DNA from: Nitrospira sp.
GTDB taxonomy: Bacteria > Nitrospirota > Nitrospiria > Nitrospirales > Nitrospiraceae
Direction: 5' to 3'
NCBI GenBank assembly: GCA_015903945.1
Contig: JABMDL010000002.1
Location: 62,001 to 126,000, forward strand
DNA length: 64,000 bases
The first letter of the stretch is position 1; every line of letters begins with the position of its first letter. The position numbers and the translations under genes were made by a program. Below the pieces are notes generated by a model that saw only the letters and a list, made by a program, of their open reading frames with translations, was not told where the DNA came from and did not search any database. This document shows, one piece after another, positions 17,368-26,366 of this stretch.

Positions 17368-18708
17368 GTGTTCAAGAAAGTCCTCGTTGCCAATCGCGGA
17401 GAGATCGCGCTGCGGGTGATTCGAGCCTGTAGAGAGCTTGGCATCAAGACCGTCGCCATTCATTCCGAAGCCGATGCCGCGAGTCTGCACGTGCGTGCGG
17501 CGGATGAAAAGGTGTGCGTCGGTCCTGCGGAAGCCGCGCTGAGTTATCGCAATATTCCCAATGTCCTGAGTGCCGCGGAAATTACCAGCGTGGATGCCAT
17601 TCATCCCGGTTACGGGTTCCTGTCGGAAAACGCGCACTTTGCCGAAGTGTGCGAGTCCATCGGCATCAAGTTCATCGGGCCCACGTCTGAAAACATCGCC
17701 ATGCTGGGGGATAAGGCCAAAGCCCGCGAGGTGGTGGCCAGGCGGGGACTGCCGGTCACACCCGGGAGTCTGGGAGAACTGAAGAGCGAAGACGACGCAT
17801 TGCAAGCCGCGCACAAGATCGGATTTCCCGTCATTATCAAGGCGACTGCCGGCGGCGGGGGCCGCGGCATGCGCGTCGTAAACAAGGCCGAAGAATTGGG
17901 CCGGGCTTTTCAAGCCGCCCAAGCCGAGGCGAAGGCTACCTTCGGCAACGAAGGCGTCTATCTGGAGCGATATTTTCTGGAACCGCGCCATATCGAAGTT
18001 CAAGTGCTGGCCGATCACCGGGGCCATGTCATCCATCTGGGCGAGCGCGATTGTTCGATTCAACGACGGCATCAGAAGCTGGTGGAAGAGACGCCGTCGC
18101 CGGTCGTCGATGACAAGCTCCGCCGCGAAATCGGCCGCGTCGCCGTCGAGGCGGTCAAGGCCGTGCACTATCGGAATGTCGGGACGGTGGAATTCCTGCT
18201 TGACAAGGACCGCAATTTCTTTTTCATGGAAGTGAACACCCGCATCCAGGTCGAGCATCCGATCACCGAAATGGTGACCGGCATCGATTTAATCAAGGAA
18301 CAGATTCGCCTGGCGGCGGGCCATCCGTTGACGGTTAGGCAGCAAGACGTCACGATGAACGGTCACAGCATGGAGTGCCGAATCAATGCGGAAGACCCGG
18401 AAAAGTTCACGCCGTCGCCTGGCCTGATTACCAAATATAGCGCTCCCGGAGGGTTCGGAGTCCGAGTCGATTCTGCCATGGAGTCTGGAGCGACCGTCGT
18501 TCCGCACTATGATTCCATGATCGCCAAGCTGATTACCCACGGGCGGGATCGCCAGGAAGCGATGGCCCGTATGAGACGAGCGCTCGACGAGTTTGTGATC
18601 GACGGGATCAAGACGACCATTCCGCTTCATCGGAGAATTTTTGACGATCCGGATTTCCAGAAAGGCCATGTCTCCACGGCATTTTTGGAACAATTGCTAG
18701 CCCGATAA
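17368..18708 (+). CDS. accC: Acetyl-CoA carboxylase, biotin carboxylase subunit
   Basis: ATP-dependent carboxylation of biotin on AccB. From the GTG at 17368 it has 446 residues, close to the E. coli length. It shows [41 protein letters not shown], the ATP-grasp loop [14 protein letters not shown], the [16 protein letters not shown] block, [22 protein letters not shown] and [15 protein letters not shown] lies 7 bases before the GTG. The track start (ATG at 17317) overlaps accB and adds 17 unrelated residues. Carboxyltransferase genes accA and accD are not here. Confidence 0.95.
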   Translation: MFKKVLVANRGEIALRVIRACRELGIKTVAIHSEADAASLHVRAADEKVCVGPAEAALSYRNIPNVLSAAEITSVDAIHPGYGFLSENAHFAEVCESIGIKFIGPTSENIAMLGDKAKAREVVARRGLPVTPGSLGELKSEDDALQAAHKIGFPVIIKATAGGGGRGMRVVNKAEELGRAFQAAQAEAKATFGNEGVYLERYFLEPRHIEVQVLADHRGHVIHLGERDCSIQRRHQKLVEETPSPVVDDKLRREIGRVAVEAVKAVHYRNVGTVEFLLDKDRNFFFMEVNTRIQVEHPITEMVTGIDLIKEQIRLAAGHPLTVRQQDVTMNGHSMECRINAEDPEKFTPSPGLITKYSAPGGFGVRVDSAMESGATVVPHYDSMIAKLITHGRDRQEAMARMRRALDEFVIDGIKTTIPLHRRIFDDPDFQKGHVSTAFLEQLLAR

Positions 18709-18852
18709 GCCTCACACTCATTCTTGTATCGAGTTCCCTCTCTCGGGTCCCCCCCCTCCCGCTCAGTGCGATCTTGCTCTCTGTCGGATGATTCCCCACA
18801 GGCATCCTGATAAAATGCCTGGTGCCAAGCTATGTTGTCGTAGGATGAGGGT

Positions 18853-20139
18853 ATGAAGCGGGTTGGGATCATTCTTGGAGTGGTGGCCATCGGGTTGGCC
18901 ATCGGCGGGTATGTGTTCTTCAACGGAGAACGCAAGGCACCGGTGCGATATCGAACAGCGGGAGTCGAACGGGGGGCGGTCGTTTCTGTAGTCAGCGCGA
19001 CCGGGACGATCAATCCTGTTGTCTCGGTTCAGGTCGGCACCCAGGTGTCGGGGATGGTCAAGAGTCTGCATGCGGATTTCAATACGCGGGTCAAGGCGGG
19101 AGACATCGTTGCGGTCATCGATCCGGAGCCGTTCAAGGCTCGACGTGAACAGGCGGCCAGCAATCTTGAAATGGCACGATCGAGCGTGGCACGAGCCCGG
19201 GCGGATCTCGCGCAACGGAAACGGGAACGAGACCGGGTGCAATCGTTAGTGGAGCAGCAATTCGTCTCCCAGAACGACGTCGACGTTGCGGTCACGAACT
19301 ATGAGAGCGCGGAAGCGCAACTGCGGGTCGCGGAAGCTCAAGTGCGCCAGGCTGAGGCATCATTGAATGTCGCTGAGTTGGAACTGAAGCACACTGTCAT
19401 CCGCTCGCCGGTGGATGGGATCGTCGTCGCGCGGAATGTGGAAGTGGGACAGACCGTCGCAGCCAGTTTTGCTACGCCGAATCTGTTCTTGATCGCCTTG
19501 GACCTGACCAAAATGCAGGTCGATACCAATGTGAGTGAGTCGGACATCGGCGGCATGGCAGAAGGAAAAGACGCAACGTTCACGGTCGATGCCTATCCGG
19601 GGGTGCAATTTGCAGGCACCATCCGGCAAGTGCGGTTGGCGCCGATTAATGTGCAAAATGTCGTCACCTACAACGTGGTCGTCGCGGTGGACAACCGGGA
19701 TCTTCGCCTGAAGCCCGGGATGACGGCCAATGTTTCAATCGTGGTTGCCCAGAGAGAAGGGGTCTTGAAAATCCCCAATGCCTCGTTGCGGTTTAATCCG
19801 CCCTCTAGTGAGGGGGGAGAAAGCCATGCCCGTGAAGCAACAGGTGATAAGCAGGCAGGGCGCACTGGAGGCGGAACCATCGCCCTATCGTCGGAATCCG
19901 GCGGGCCATCGAGAAAGATCTGGAAGATGGGAACGACAGGAGAGCCGGAGCCACTGGCGGTTCAAACAGGAATTTCAGACGGCATGTGGACGGAAGTCAT
20001 GGCCGGCCCGATTACTGAAAATGACAAGGTTATTATCGGGATCGATTCACCGCGAGGCGAGCGGCGAGCCAGCGAACTTCCTCCAGGTTTCGGTGGCGGC
20101 GGCGGACAGCGGCGGCCTTCGCGAGACCGTGGCCTGTAG
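18853..20139 (+). CDS. MacA-like periplasmic adaptor (membrane fusion protein) of an ABC exporter
   Basis: Bridges an inner-membrane MacB-type exporter to an outer-membrane channel. The 428 residues start with one membrane anchor (VGIILGVVAIGLAIGGYVFF). A lipoyl half-motif VQVGTQVSGMVKSLHADFNTRVKAGDIVAVIDP follows. A long coiled hairpin (residues 95-180, rich in AEAQ repeats) leads to the second lipoyl half IRSPVDGIVVARNVEVGQTV, then beta-barrel and membrane-proximal domains. The C-terminal third has a Gly/Ser-rich insert and a GFGGGGGQRRPSRDR tail. The two downstream genes encode its ATPase and permease. The cargo is unknown. Confidence 0.88.
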   Translation: MKRVGIILGVVAIGLAIGGYVFFNGERKAPVRYRTAGVERGAVVSVVSATGTINPVVSVQVGTQVSGMVKSLHADFNTRVKAGDIVAVIDPEPFKARREQAASNLEMARSSVARARADLAQRKRERDRVQSLVEQQFVSQNDVDVAVTNYESAEAQLRVAEAQVRQAEASLNVAELELKHTVIRSPVDGIVVARNVEVGQTVAASFATPNLFLIALDLTKMQVDTNVSESDIGGMAEGKDATFTVDAYPGVQFAGTIRQVRLAPINVQNVVTYNVVVAVDNRDLRLKPGMTANVSIVVAQREGVLKIPNASLRFNPPSSEGGESHAREATGDKQAGRTGGGTIALSSESGGPSRKIWKMGTTGEPEPLAVQTGISDGMWTEVMAGPITENDKVIIGIDSPRGERRASELPPGFGGGGGQRRPSRDRGL

Positions 20140-20191
20140 GTACGCCTTCCTCTAAAACAGTGCGCGTGCGCAAAGTGAGCAGCGGAAGGCC

Positions 20192-20905
20192 ATGTTGATC
20201 GAATGCCAGGATCTGTGGAAAATCTATCGCCTCGGTGATGTCGAGGTTCAGGCGCTCCGCGGATTGACCCTGTCGATCGAACAGGGCGAGTTTGTGGCCA
20301 TCATGGGGGCGTCAGGTTCTGGAAAATCGACCCTGATGAACATCATCGGTTGCCTTGATCAACCGACTCGAGGACGCTATTCCTTGAATGGGGTCGACGT
20401 GGCGGGACTGCGGTCCGACCAGCTGGCCGAGATCAGAAACAGGCAGATCGGATTTGTCTTTCAAAGCTTCAATCTGATTCCCCGGACCAGCGCGTTGGAG
20501 AATGCGCAATTGCCTCTGTTTTATCGTGGAGTGTCGCTGCGTGAACAACGGGCCATGGCGACGAGCGCCTTGAGCCGTGTCGGCCTGCAAGGGCGGGAGG
20601 GGCATTACCCGACACAGCTTTCCGGAGGCCAACAGCAGCGCGTCGCGATTGCGCGGGCATTGGTGGCCGGACCTTCTCTCCTCTTGGCCGACGAACCCAC
20701 CGGCAATCTGGACACCGAATCGAGCCGGGAAATTATGGCGATTCTCGATGCCTTGAACAAAGAGCAAGGCATGACGATCATTCTCGTGACGCACGAAACG
20801 GATATCGCCGCCTATGCCGGGCGGGAGGTTGTGATCAAAGACGGTCGCGTCCAATCGGACCGCCAGACGCGACCCGTCGCACGTCTGTCGCCATCAGGAG
20901 CCTGA
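20192..20905 (+). CDS. MacB/LolD-type ABC transporter ATPase
   Basis: Energises the adjacent permease. The 237 residues have the order [23 protein letters not shown], Walker [11 protein letters not shown]-loop [22 protein letters not shown], signature [15 protein letters not shown], Walker [12 protein letters not shown] and the H-loop ILVTHE. The [17 protein letters not shown] stretch is typical of the MacB/LolD/FtsE branch. Its stop shares a base with the permease start, so the pair is coupled. In MacB proper the ATPase and permease are one chain; here they are separate. Confidence 0.93.
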   Translation: MLIECQDLWKIYRLGDVEVQALRGLTLSIEQGEFVAIMGASGSGKSTLMNIIGCLDQPTRGRYSLNGVDVAGLRSDQLAEIRNRQIGFVFQSFNLIPRTSALENAQLPLFYRGVSLREQRAMATSALSRVGLQGREGHYPTQLSGGQQQRVAIARALVAGPSLLLADEPTGNLDTESSREIMAILDALNKEQGMTIILVTHETDIAAYAGREVVIKDGRVQSDRQTRPVARLSPSGA

Positions 20906-22203
20906 TGCCCGCCTTCATTCTCCTCACCGTGTGGACGGCCGTTCGGATTCTCGGACGCAACCGGCTCAGAGCCGGTTTGACCATGCTGGGAATCGTGATC
21001 GGGGTCGGTGCCGTGATTGCGATGGTCAGCATCGGAGAAGGGGCCAAGGCAGCCGTGGCGCAACGGGTGGCCACCATGGGCACCAATGTCATCATGGTGC
21101 TGCCCGGTTCCATGACCAGCAGCGGGGTACGCGGCGGCCACGGAGGCGCCGTGACCTTGACGGTGTCTGACGGCATCGATCTCACGAAACGCATTCCATT
21201 GTTGCGCGACACAGGGTGGGGTAAGCGGGACGTTATGCAGATTGTCAACGGGAACAAGAATTGGAACGGAACAGTCAACGGCGTCTCGCCCAGCTATCTC
21301 ACGATCCGCGACTGGTCGTTTACAAGCGGGGGGCCGTTTACTCAACAGGATATGGATACCGCCGCCTGTGTGGCGCTGCTCGGGCAGACAATAGTCGAGA
21401 ATCTCTTCGATACCGGCGAAGAGCCGGTCGGAGCGGTGATCCGCATCAAGAACATGCCGTTTCGCGTGATCGGTGTCCTGGCGCCAAAAGGGCAGTCGGC
21501 TCAGGGCTCAGATCAGGACGATATTATTTTTATCCCCTTCACCACCGCGGAGCGGAAAGTATTCGGTACGCAGTTTCTCGGCTCCGTCGGGGCCTTATTT
21601 GCCTCGACAGAGCGAACAGACGATCTCGCGCCGGCGGTGGAGCAGATTCGCGAGGTGCTTCGGCAGCGGCATCGGCTTCAGCCTGACCAGGATGATGATT
21701 TCTTCATCCGCACGCAGGTCGATATCGGAAAAGTTCAGGAAGGGACAAGTGAGACGATGACGGTCATGTTGTTCACCATTGCGTCGATCTCGCTCCTAGT
21801 GGGCGGTATCGGCATCATGAACATTCTGTTGGTCTCGGTCACGGAGCGGACCAGGGAAATCGGCGTGCGCATGGCGGTGGGAGCCAAGCGGGGGCATATC
21901 ATGGTGCAGTTCTTGATCGAGGCGATGACGATCAGTCTGGTGGGCGGCTGTCTGGGCATTGTCTTTGGAGTCCTGGGCGCCCGTGTGATGACCGTGATCG
22001 AACACCGTGGCCGCGGCGTTCGTCTTTTCCCTCGCCGTCGGCCTGTTCTTCGGCCTTTACCCGGCCAACAAAGCCTCCCGGCTCAATCCCATCGATGCAT
22101 TGCGGTACGAATAGCTAACAAGAGACCGTCGCGAATCATTATTCAGGAACCATGCACGATACACGTTCCTCCGATCCTGCCCCCATTGAATATTGAGGGT
22201 TAG
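20905..22203 (+). CDS. MacB-type ABC permease, frameshifted near the 3' end
   Basis: An FtsX/MacB-type permease: one N-terminal membrane segment with [27 protein letters not shown], a large periplasmic domain (residues 60-270), then two membrane segments including [30 protein letters not shown] and [19 protein letters not shown]. After VMTVIEH (about 22003) the annotated frame runs into 66 aberrant residues. The +1 frame from 22004 instead reads [13 protein letters not shown] and ends [18 protein letters not shown], stop at 22112-22114, which is the normal family C-terminus. About eight or nine residues also seem to be missing at the junction. The intact gene would be 20905-22114. It is either a small deletion that breaks the last membrane helix or a sequencing error. 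Confidence 0.8.
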   Translation: MPAFILLTVWTAVRILGRNRLRAGLTMLGIVIGVGAVIAMVSIGEGAKAAVAQRVATMGTNVIMVLPGSMTSSGVRGGHGGAVTLTVSDGIDLTKRIPLLRDTGWGKRDVMQIVNGNKNWNGTVNGVSPSYLTIRDWSFTSGGPFTQQDMDTAACVALLGQTIVENLFDTGEEPVGAVIRIKNMPFRVIGVLAPKGQSAQGSDQDDIIFIPFTTAERKVFGTQFLGSVGALFASTERTDDLAPAVEQIREVLRQRHRLQPDQDDDFFIRTQVDIGKVQEGTSETMTVMLFTIASISLLVGGIGIMNILLVSVTERTREIGVRMAVGAKRGHIMVQFLIEAMTISLVGGCLGIVFGVLGARVMTVIEHRGRGVRLFPRRRPVLRPLPGQQSLPAQSHRCIAVRIANKRPSRIIIQEPCTIHVPPILPPLNIEG

Positions 22204-22246
22204 CGGGCGAGGAAACAGTGAAGCTTCATTACGCGCTGGTGCTATG

Positions 22247-22657
22247 TTAGGTGCCCATCTTTCCTTGTACTAATTTCAAGAGCTGATCGAGCCCGCCAGC
22301 CTCAATCCGGCCATTCGGAGTCAGTTTGTCAACCAGATTCGGCAGGAGACCGGCCAGCTGCGTCTTGGTTGTGTCAGAGGAAAGCCCGGCCTGGCCGGCG
22401 AGTTGCTTGAGAACATCGCTACCTAGACCTTGTTCGATCTGATTGGGAGTCACCGGAAGATTTTTCCCCGTACTGACCCACGAATTCACGATCTCGCCGA
22501 GGCCGTTCTTCTGAAATGCCTGGACGAGTCCGGCCAATCCTCCGATGCTGCTCTGTTGCCCCATGAGACTCGTCAATGCCTGGAGCAGAGGATTCTGGCC
22601 GCCTTGTCCTCCCATCATTCCGCCGACCGCTTGCCCCAATTGATCCATCAGTCCCAT
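22247..22657 (-). CDS. YidB-like DUF937 protein
   Basis: A 136-residue protein, Gly/Gln/Leu-rich. It begins MGLMDQLGQAVGGMMGGQGGQNPLLQALTSLM and continues IGGLAGLVQAFQKNGLGEIVNSWVSTGKNLPVTPNQIEQGLGSDVLKQLAGQAGLS. This is the DUF937/YidB family, whose function is not established. It looks cytoplasmic and helical. The start at 22657 has a clear AAGGAG 7 bases upstream, so the track start at 22696 is rejected. It converges with the broken macB permease and is not obviously linked to its neighbours. Confidence 0.85.
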   Translation of the reverse strand: MGLMDQLGQAVGGMMGGQGGQNPLLQALTSLMGQQSSIGGLAGLVQAFQKNGLGEIVNSWVSTGKNLPVTPNQIEQGLGSDVLKQLAGQAGLSSDTTKTQLAGLLPNLVDKLTPNGRIEAGGLDQLLKLVQGKMGT

Positions 22658-22968
22658 AATCCGCTCCTTCCGTGAAGGTGGAGAGTATTGTCTCAACCGG
22701 CATGAGGATATAACAGATAGGTAGAGAACATTCCAACTAGATGTGGCGTGGGGACAGCGAACTATGCCAATAGTGTGAGACAGGGTAATCGCCTGCCAGC
22801 GGTTCCAGTAAGGTCTTGAGCTTGCCCAGATCTAGGTAGAGGGGGGACCGGTGACCCGGCGCATGAGGCGTTGGCCGCTCCGTGCTCTGGCTGGCCGTCA
22901 AGGACTGATTCGATGGCCCGCGGGGTGGACTGTTCTTCCAGCGTCTGTCAGCAGGGCACTGTGCGGTA
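22658..22968. other. Intergenic region between YidB-like and RusA genes
   Basis: 311 bases without a convincing gene. The minus-strand frame 22737-23075 overlaps rusA and resembles nothing I know; the plus-strand frame 22851-23069 is a shadow of rusA. The right end should hold the YidB-like promoter, but I could not pick a clear one. Confidence 0.5.
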
Positions 22969-23400
22969 TTAGGGAGAATCTTCAGCGAGGGAGAGGGACA
23001 CTTCGATGCGCGGGTGTAACTTATCCACCGTCTTGTACAAATGAGTTTCCACGATCCGGTTGTCATTAATCCCAAGCCCCTCGCAAATCGCGTCCTGGGT
23101 GATTTTGAGGCCGCTGTCCAGATCGCGCCGAAGGGCGGTGGTGAAGAAGAAGCGAACGCAAAATGAGAGTGAGCCAGACTGCAGCCGCTCCATCAGAGAC
23201 ACCCGAGATGGCGATTGCGCCAGGGCCAGCCAGACCTGCCGGCCCACCGCTGCTTTGTACGCGCGCCCGGCAGAGGATAAAAGCCGCCGGCCGTTCACCG
23301 TGGCATAGTGCTTGTTGATGCTCGGAGGAATCGGCAGGGTCAGCGACAATTGATCCGCGGTGACCAGCGCAGCAGTTGGTGTGCTCCGGCAGATGTCCAT
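22969..23400 (-). CDS. RusA-family Holliday junction resolvase
   Basis: Cuts four-way DNA junctions; usually phage- or prophage-derived but also chromosomal. The 143 residues include LPIPPSINKHYATVNGRRLLSSAGRAYKAAVG, the RusA N-terminal pattern, and RRDLDSGLKITQDAICEGLGINDNRIVETHLYK. The latter carries the acidic metal ligands (RDLD and ND) and the following basic residues. It ends PRIEVSLSLAE. The start is uncertain: ATG at 23400 is nearest the homology, ATG at 23490 is also possible, and the track start at 23562 adds 54 low-complexity residues. It lies in the same direction as mraZ and the HTH gene. No other phage gene is nearby. Confidence 0.82.
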   Translation of the reverse strand: MDICRSTPTAALVTADQLSLTLPIPPSINKHYATVNGRRLLSSAGRAYKAAVGRQVWLALAQSPSRVSLMERLQSGSLSFCVRFFFTTALRRDLDSGLKITQDAICEGLGINDNRIVETHLYKTVDKLHPRIEVSLSLAEDSP

Positions 23401-23569
23401 CTTTCGAGATGTCCGGAGTTGTGCCAAGACAATGGAGCGATCGAATGATTGCACCGGGGCAGGTGAGGGAGGACTCCCTGCATCGGACATGGACCGGTAC
23501 GACGTCATCCGGATGGGAATCTGGGAGGAGCGGAGGCCTGTACGACGGCGGCGCTCGGGCATGGGCGAG

Positions 23570-24010
23570 CTAGAGGAGGTTCATAATCTTCGACATGTTT
23601 TGCTCATAGCGGTCTTCGGTACGGGCAATGTAGCGACGCCATTCGCTGGGGTTCCAGAGTTCCATGCGATGGTAGAGGCCGACCAGAATCACTTCCTGGT
23701 CTTCATCGACCGGCACCATTTTCCGCAAGCGACCGGGAATCAGAATCCGTCCGGCCTTGTCGAGCTCAGAGGTTCCGGCTTCAGAGACGACGAAATGCAT
23801 GAAGAGACGGCTTTGGTCTTCATCCAGCGAGGTCTTGGTCCGTTCAAGCACCTGCTCCCATTCCTTGGTGGAATAGATGAGCAGCGATTGCTCCGGGCCT
23901 TTGAGGAACACGACGGCCTGCCCCCCCGATTCGAGCTGTTCGCGAATGGGTGAGGGGACGATGAACCGTCCTTTCTCATCAACCTTGCAGAGGTATTCGC
24001 CAGCGAACAT
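23570..24010 (-). CDS. mraZ: MraZ-type transcriptional regulator
   Basis: A double AbrB/SpoVT-fold protein that in other bacteria represses the division and cell wall cluster from repeats upstream of its own gene. The 146 residues have both halves: MFAGEYLCKVDEKGRFIVPSPIREQL and SELDKAGRILIPGRLRKM, each with the DxxGR[FI] signature, and VGLYHRMELWNPSEWRRY at the end. In most genomes mraZ precedes rsmH and ftsL; here it follows a BldC-like HTH gene by 15 bases and precedes rusA. The leader lacks obvious repeated GTGGGN boxes. It may be the only MraZ or a paralogue; other genome parts are needed to decide. Confidence 0.88.
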   Translation of the reverse strand: MFAGEYLCKVDEKGRFIVPSPIREQLESGGQAVVFLKGPEQSLLIYSTKEWEQVLERTKTSLDEDQSRLFMHFVVSEAGTSELDKAGRILIPGRLRKMVPVDEDQEVILVGLYHRMELWNPSEWRRYIARTEDRYEQNMSKIMNLL

Positions 24011-24025
24011 GGAGAGTCCCCTAGT

Positions 24026-24247
24026 TTAGACGTCGGTGGCGGACTTGGTCTGGTCGCGAATCCACTGTTCGAGATCCGAGCGCACAAATCGCCATTCTTT
24101 TCCGAGCTTGAAGGCCGGCAGCCGCCTGGTCTGCAAGTAACGATAGAGCGTGCGTGGTGTGATCTTGAGGTATTGGCAGGTTTCCGCCAGTGTCATCAAC
24201 TCGCTCTTGGGGGAGATCCCCGTTGCGCCACCAGAGCTCATCATCAT
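24026..24247 (-). CDS. BldC/excisionase-type small HTH DNA-binding protein
   Basis: A 73-residue protein whose core, LMTLAETCQYLKITPRTLYRYLQTRRLPAFKLGKEWRFVRSDLEQWI, is the winged-helix MerR-like excisionase/BldC domain. These bind short direct repeats as transcription factors or act as recombination directionality factors. No integrase is in the window, so a regulatory role is more likely. The start is one of three consecutive ATGs at 24247; the domain itself begins near residue 17. It has a good promoter upstream and is 15 bases from mraZ, so the two are probably one transcript. Confidence 0.85.
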   Translation of the reverse strand: MMMSSGGATGISPKSELMTLAETCQYLKITPRTLYRYLQTRRLPAFKLGKEWRFVRSDLEQWIRDQTKSATDV

Positions 24248-24284
24248 AGCCAGATCGAATCATACGGCTCCCGACCGTGATCGT

Positions 24285-24312
24285 ATTCTAGGGATCACCG
24301 GAAAATTGTCAA
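24285..24312 (-). promoter_or_regulatory. Sigma70-type promoter for the HTH-mraZ transcript
   Basis: On the minus strand TTGACA (24312-24307), a 16-base spacer, then TAGAAT (24290-24285). It ends about 38 bases before the first ATG of the HTH gene. Confidence 0.6.
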
Positions 24313-24334
24313 GGAAAATATATGACAATCCCTG

Positions 24335-24679
24335 TCACTGGCTGTCATTGCCTGCTGATGATTCGTCACCGCCTTCCGTTTGGTCCATCATGGCCTCCAC
24401 ATCTTCACCGACATCCTCACCCATCTCTGCTCCCATTTTCTTCATGAAGCGGGCCATGCTGCTTGGATCGTTCTCATCCAGCCCGCCGAGATTGTCGGGG
24501 TCCGCCAGCGATTCAAGCCGCGCTTCCTCCGATTTGGGGGCGGCAAACCGGGACAGGAGGCGATCCATGTGTGAGCTGCCACAGTGGGTACAACTCACGG
24601 GCGAGGGGTTCCGGAGACTCAGGATCAGCACGGTATTGCGCTTTCGGCAGTCACGGCAAAGGTATTCATAAATCGGCAT
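24335..24679 (-). CDS. FmdB-type zinc ribbon protein
   Basis: The 114 residues start MPIYEYLCRDCRKRN, with C-x2-C, then SCTHCGSSHMDRLLSRF with the second C-x2-C. This is the FmdB/CxxC_CxxC_SSSS regulatory zinc ribbon. The C-terminal half is acidic and Met/Glu-rich, with no known domain. FmdB was first described as a possible regulator of formamidase, but in general its function is unknown. It starts 17 bases after comF in the same direction and is probably co-transcribed. Confidence 0.88.
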   Translation of the reverse strand: MPIYEYLCRDCRKRNTVLILSLRNPSPVSCTHCGSSHMDRLLSRFAAPKSEEARLESLADPDNLGGLDENDPSSMARFMKKMGAEMGEDVGEDVEAMMDQTEGGDESSAGNDSQ

Positions 24680-24696
24680 CCATCACCTCATCAATG

Positions 24697-25500
24697 TCAA
24701 AGCAGGGGATGCGCCCGTTGGGCGAATATCCGGTCGGGAATATGACTCGCGTCCACGGTTCGGCCGAGAGTCAGCACGAAGACATGGGCAGAGCCGGCTT
24801 TGCGCAGAGTTTTTGCGCATACATTCACCGTGGTGCCGGTGGTAAAGACGTCATCGATCAGCAGGATGCGTAGGCCGGCGATAGACTCGGGGTGTGGTAC
24901 GGAGAAGGCTCCACGGAGATTGTTCAGCCGTTCCTTCCGTGAGAGCGTGGTCTGCGGCGGTGCCGGGGCTATCCGAGTCAACGCTGTACAGGAGACAGGA
25001 ATGTTGAGATGACGGCCGATCCTGTCGGCGAGGAGCAGCGACTGGTTGAATTCCCGCTCGCGCAGCCGCTCCGCATGCAACGGGACGGGGATGATCAGAT
25101 CGATCTCATCGAGTGGCGGAAGCCGGTCGATCATGAGACGGGCCAGCGGCGTGGCCAGCGAGACTTTGCCTCCGTATTTGAACAGGCAAATGGCATCTTG
25201 CAGAGGAGGCCGATACGGATAGAGCGTCCATGCTCTGGTATAGGAGGGGGGCCGTTTGTGGCACCATTGGCAGACATGCTGCGGACTATAGGTCGTAGCG
25301 AGGGGAGAGACGAACGGGCGGTCACAACGAGCGCACCGTGAGGGGCTGGGCGGTGCGATCGTAGTCCAACACCGGGAGCAGAAGTACGGAATGGGGTCAT
25401 CGACTAACGCGGTGTGACAAGCCGCGCACTCGACCGGCAAGAGAAATCGAACGGCCTGACGCAGAAGCCCCGGCAATGATGTTGTGATCGAAAGGGGCAT
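24697..25500 (-). CDS. ComF-family phosphoribosyltransferase-like protein
   Basis: Homologue of the competence protein ComF, which helps single-stranded DNA import in naturally competent bacteria; also widespread in non-competent ones. The 267 residues carry an N-terminal double zinc ribbon (CAACH, CSRCW, CARCD, CQWCH). A type I PRTase domain follows with DLIIPVPLHAERLREREFNQSLLLA and the PRPP loop ILLIDDVFTTGTTV. The start has GGAGG 7 bases upstream. No other competence gene is adjacent. Confidence 0.9.
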   Translation of the reverse strand: MPLSITTSLPGLLRQAVRFLLPVECAACHTALVDDPIPYFCSRCWTTIAPPSPSRCARCDRPFVSPLATTYSPQHVCQWCHKRPPSYTRAWTLYPYRPPLQDAICLFKYGGKVSLATPLARLMIDRLPPLDEIDLIIPVPLHAERLREREFNQSLLLADRIGRHLNIPVSCTALTRIAPAPPQTTLSRKERLNNLRGAFSVPHPESIAGLRILLIDDVFTTGTTVNVCAKTLRKAGSAHVFVLTLGRTVDASHIPDRIFAQRAHPLL

Positions 25501-25568
25501 CGCAGCGCCTCCGGGACGGGAGTGTGTTCGAGAGACTCTTTAGGGGTAACAAGCCTCTTCTGTCAAGG

Positions 25569-25598
25569 TTGTCGCATTCTCGACGGTTGTGCTATACG
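25569..25598 (+). promoter_or_regulatory. Extended -10 promoter for the ABC ATPase-dihydroorotate dehydrogenase pair
   Basis: TTGTCG (25569-25574), an 18-base spacer ending TGC, then TATACG (25593-25598). The leader to the ATG at 25668 is about 65 bases. Confidence 0.45.
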
Positions 25599-25667
25599 AG
25601 AGCCATTGTGTAGCGCCAAGCTCATTTACCAGGATTATGTACAGGTGGAGAATGGAGCGTCGGTCCA

Positions 25668-26366
25668 ATGGTGATCCTAACACAGGTGTCCAAGACCTAT
25701 GTGCGTGGAGAAACGACCGTCTCCGCATTGATCGATGTGAATCTCACAATCCAGCAGGGAGAGTTCTGTGCCTTTATCGGGCCAAGCGGATGCGGGAAAA
25801 GCACGTTGCTGAACCTTATCGCAGGATTGGATCTGCCGACGTCGGGTGAAATCCTGATTGAGGGCCGGTCCACACGTCGGTTCACCAGTACCGAATGGAC
25901 GAAGATCCGGCGCGAAACGATCGGGATCGTCTTTCAGTCGTTTCATTTAGTTCACGGCTTGACGGCGGAAGAGAACGTCGCGCTTCCGTTGCTCCTGCGC
26001 GGAGAGGGAGGACGGGGCGCGGTGAAACGGGTGGATGAGTTGTTGGATATGGTGGGGATGAGCGGGCGGAAGCGCCATCGACCGGGTGAGTTATCCGGTG
26101 GCGAACAGCAGCGGGTGGCGATCGCGAGGGCCTTGGTGCATCGGCCGCAGCTTCTGTTGGCAGATGAGCCAACAGGCAACATCGATTCGCATCAGGGTGC
26201 GGACATCATGGCGCTGATGAAATCATTGGCGAACGCGGGCGGGCAGACGGTGTTGCTGGTGACGCATAGCGAACAGGCCGCGCAGAGTGCCGATTATACC
26301 TGGAGGATGCAGGATGGGCGATTGGTTGAGCGTACGGAACGAGTCTCCGGACCGGTGGCATCATGA
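25668..26366 (+). CDS. ABC transporter ATPase (LolD/MacB type)
   Basis: 232 residues: RGETTVSALIDVNLTIQQGE, Walker A GPSGCGKST, Q-loop VFQSFHLVHGLTAEENVALPLLL, signature [15 protein letters not shown], Walker [13 protein letters not shown] and LLVTHSE. The branch normally pairs with FtsX-like permeases, and the 871-residue permease at 27.7 kb is the obvious partner. The two are separated by a dihydroorotate dehydrogenase gene on the same strand and a small regulator on the other. The stop overlaps the dehydrogenase start (ATGA). Confidence 0.92.
   Translation: MVILTQVSKTYVRGETTVSALIDVNLTIQQGEFCAFIGPSGCGKSTLLNLIAGLDLPTSGEILIEGRSTRRFTSTEWTKIRRETIGIVFQSFHLVHGLTAEENVALPLLLRGEGGRGAVKRVDELLDMVGMSGRKRHRPGELSGGEQQRVAIARALVHRPQLLLADEPTGNIDSHQGADIMALMKSLANAGGQTVLLVTHSEQAAQSADYTWRMQDGRLVERTERVSGPVAS

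Noticed and set aside
17260-18258. 332-residue minus-strand ORF opposite accC
   Set aside because: Shadow of the strongly conserved accC gene.
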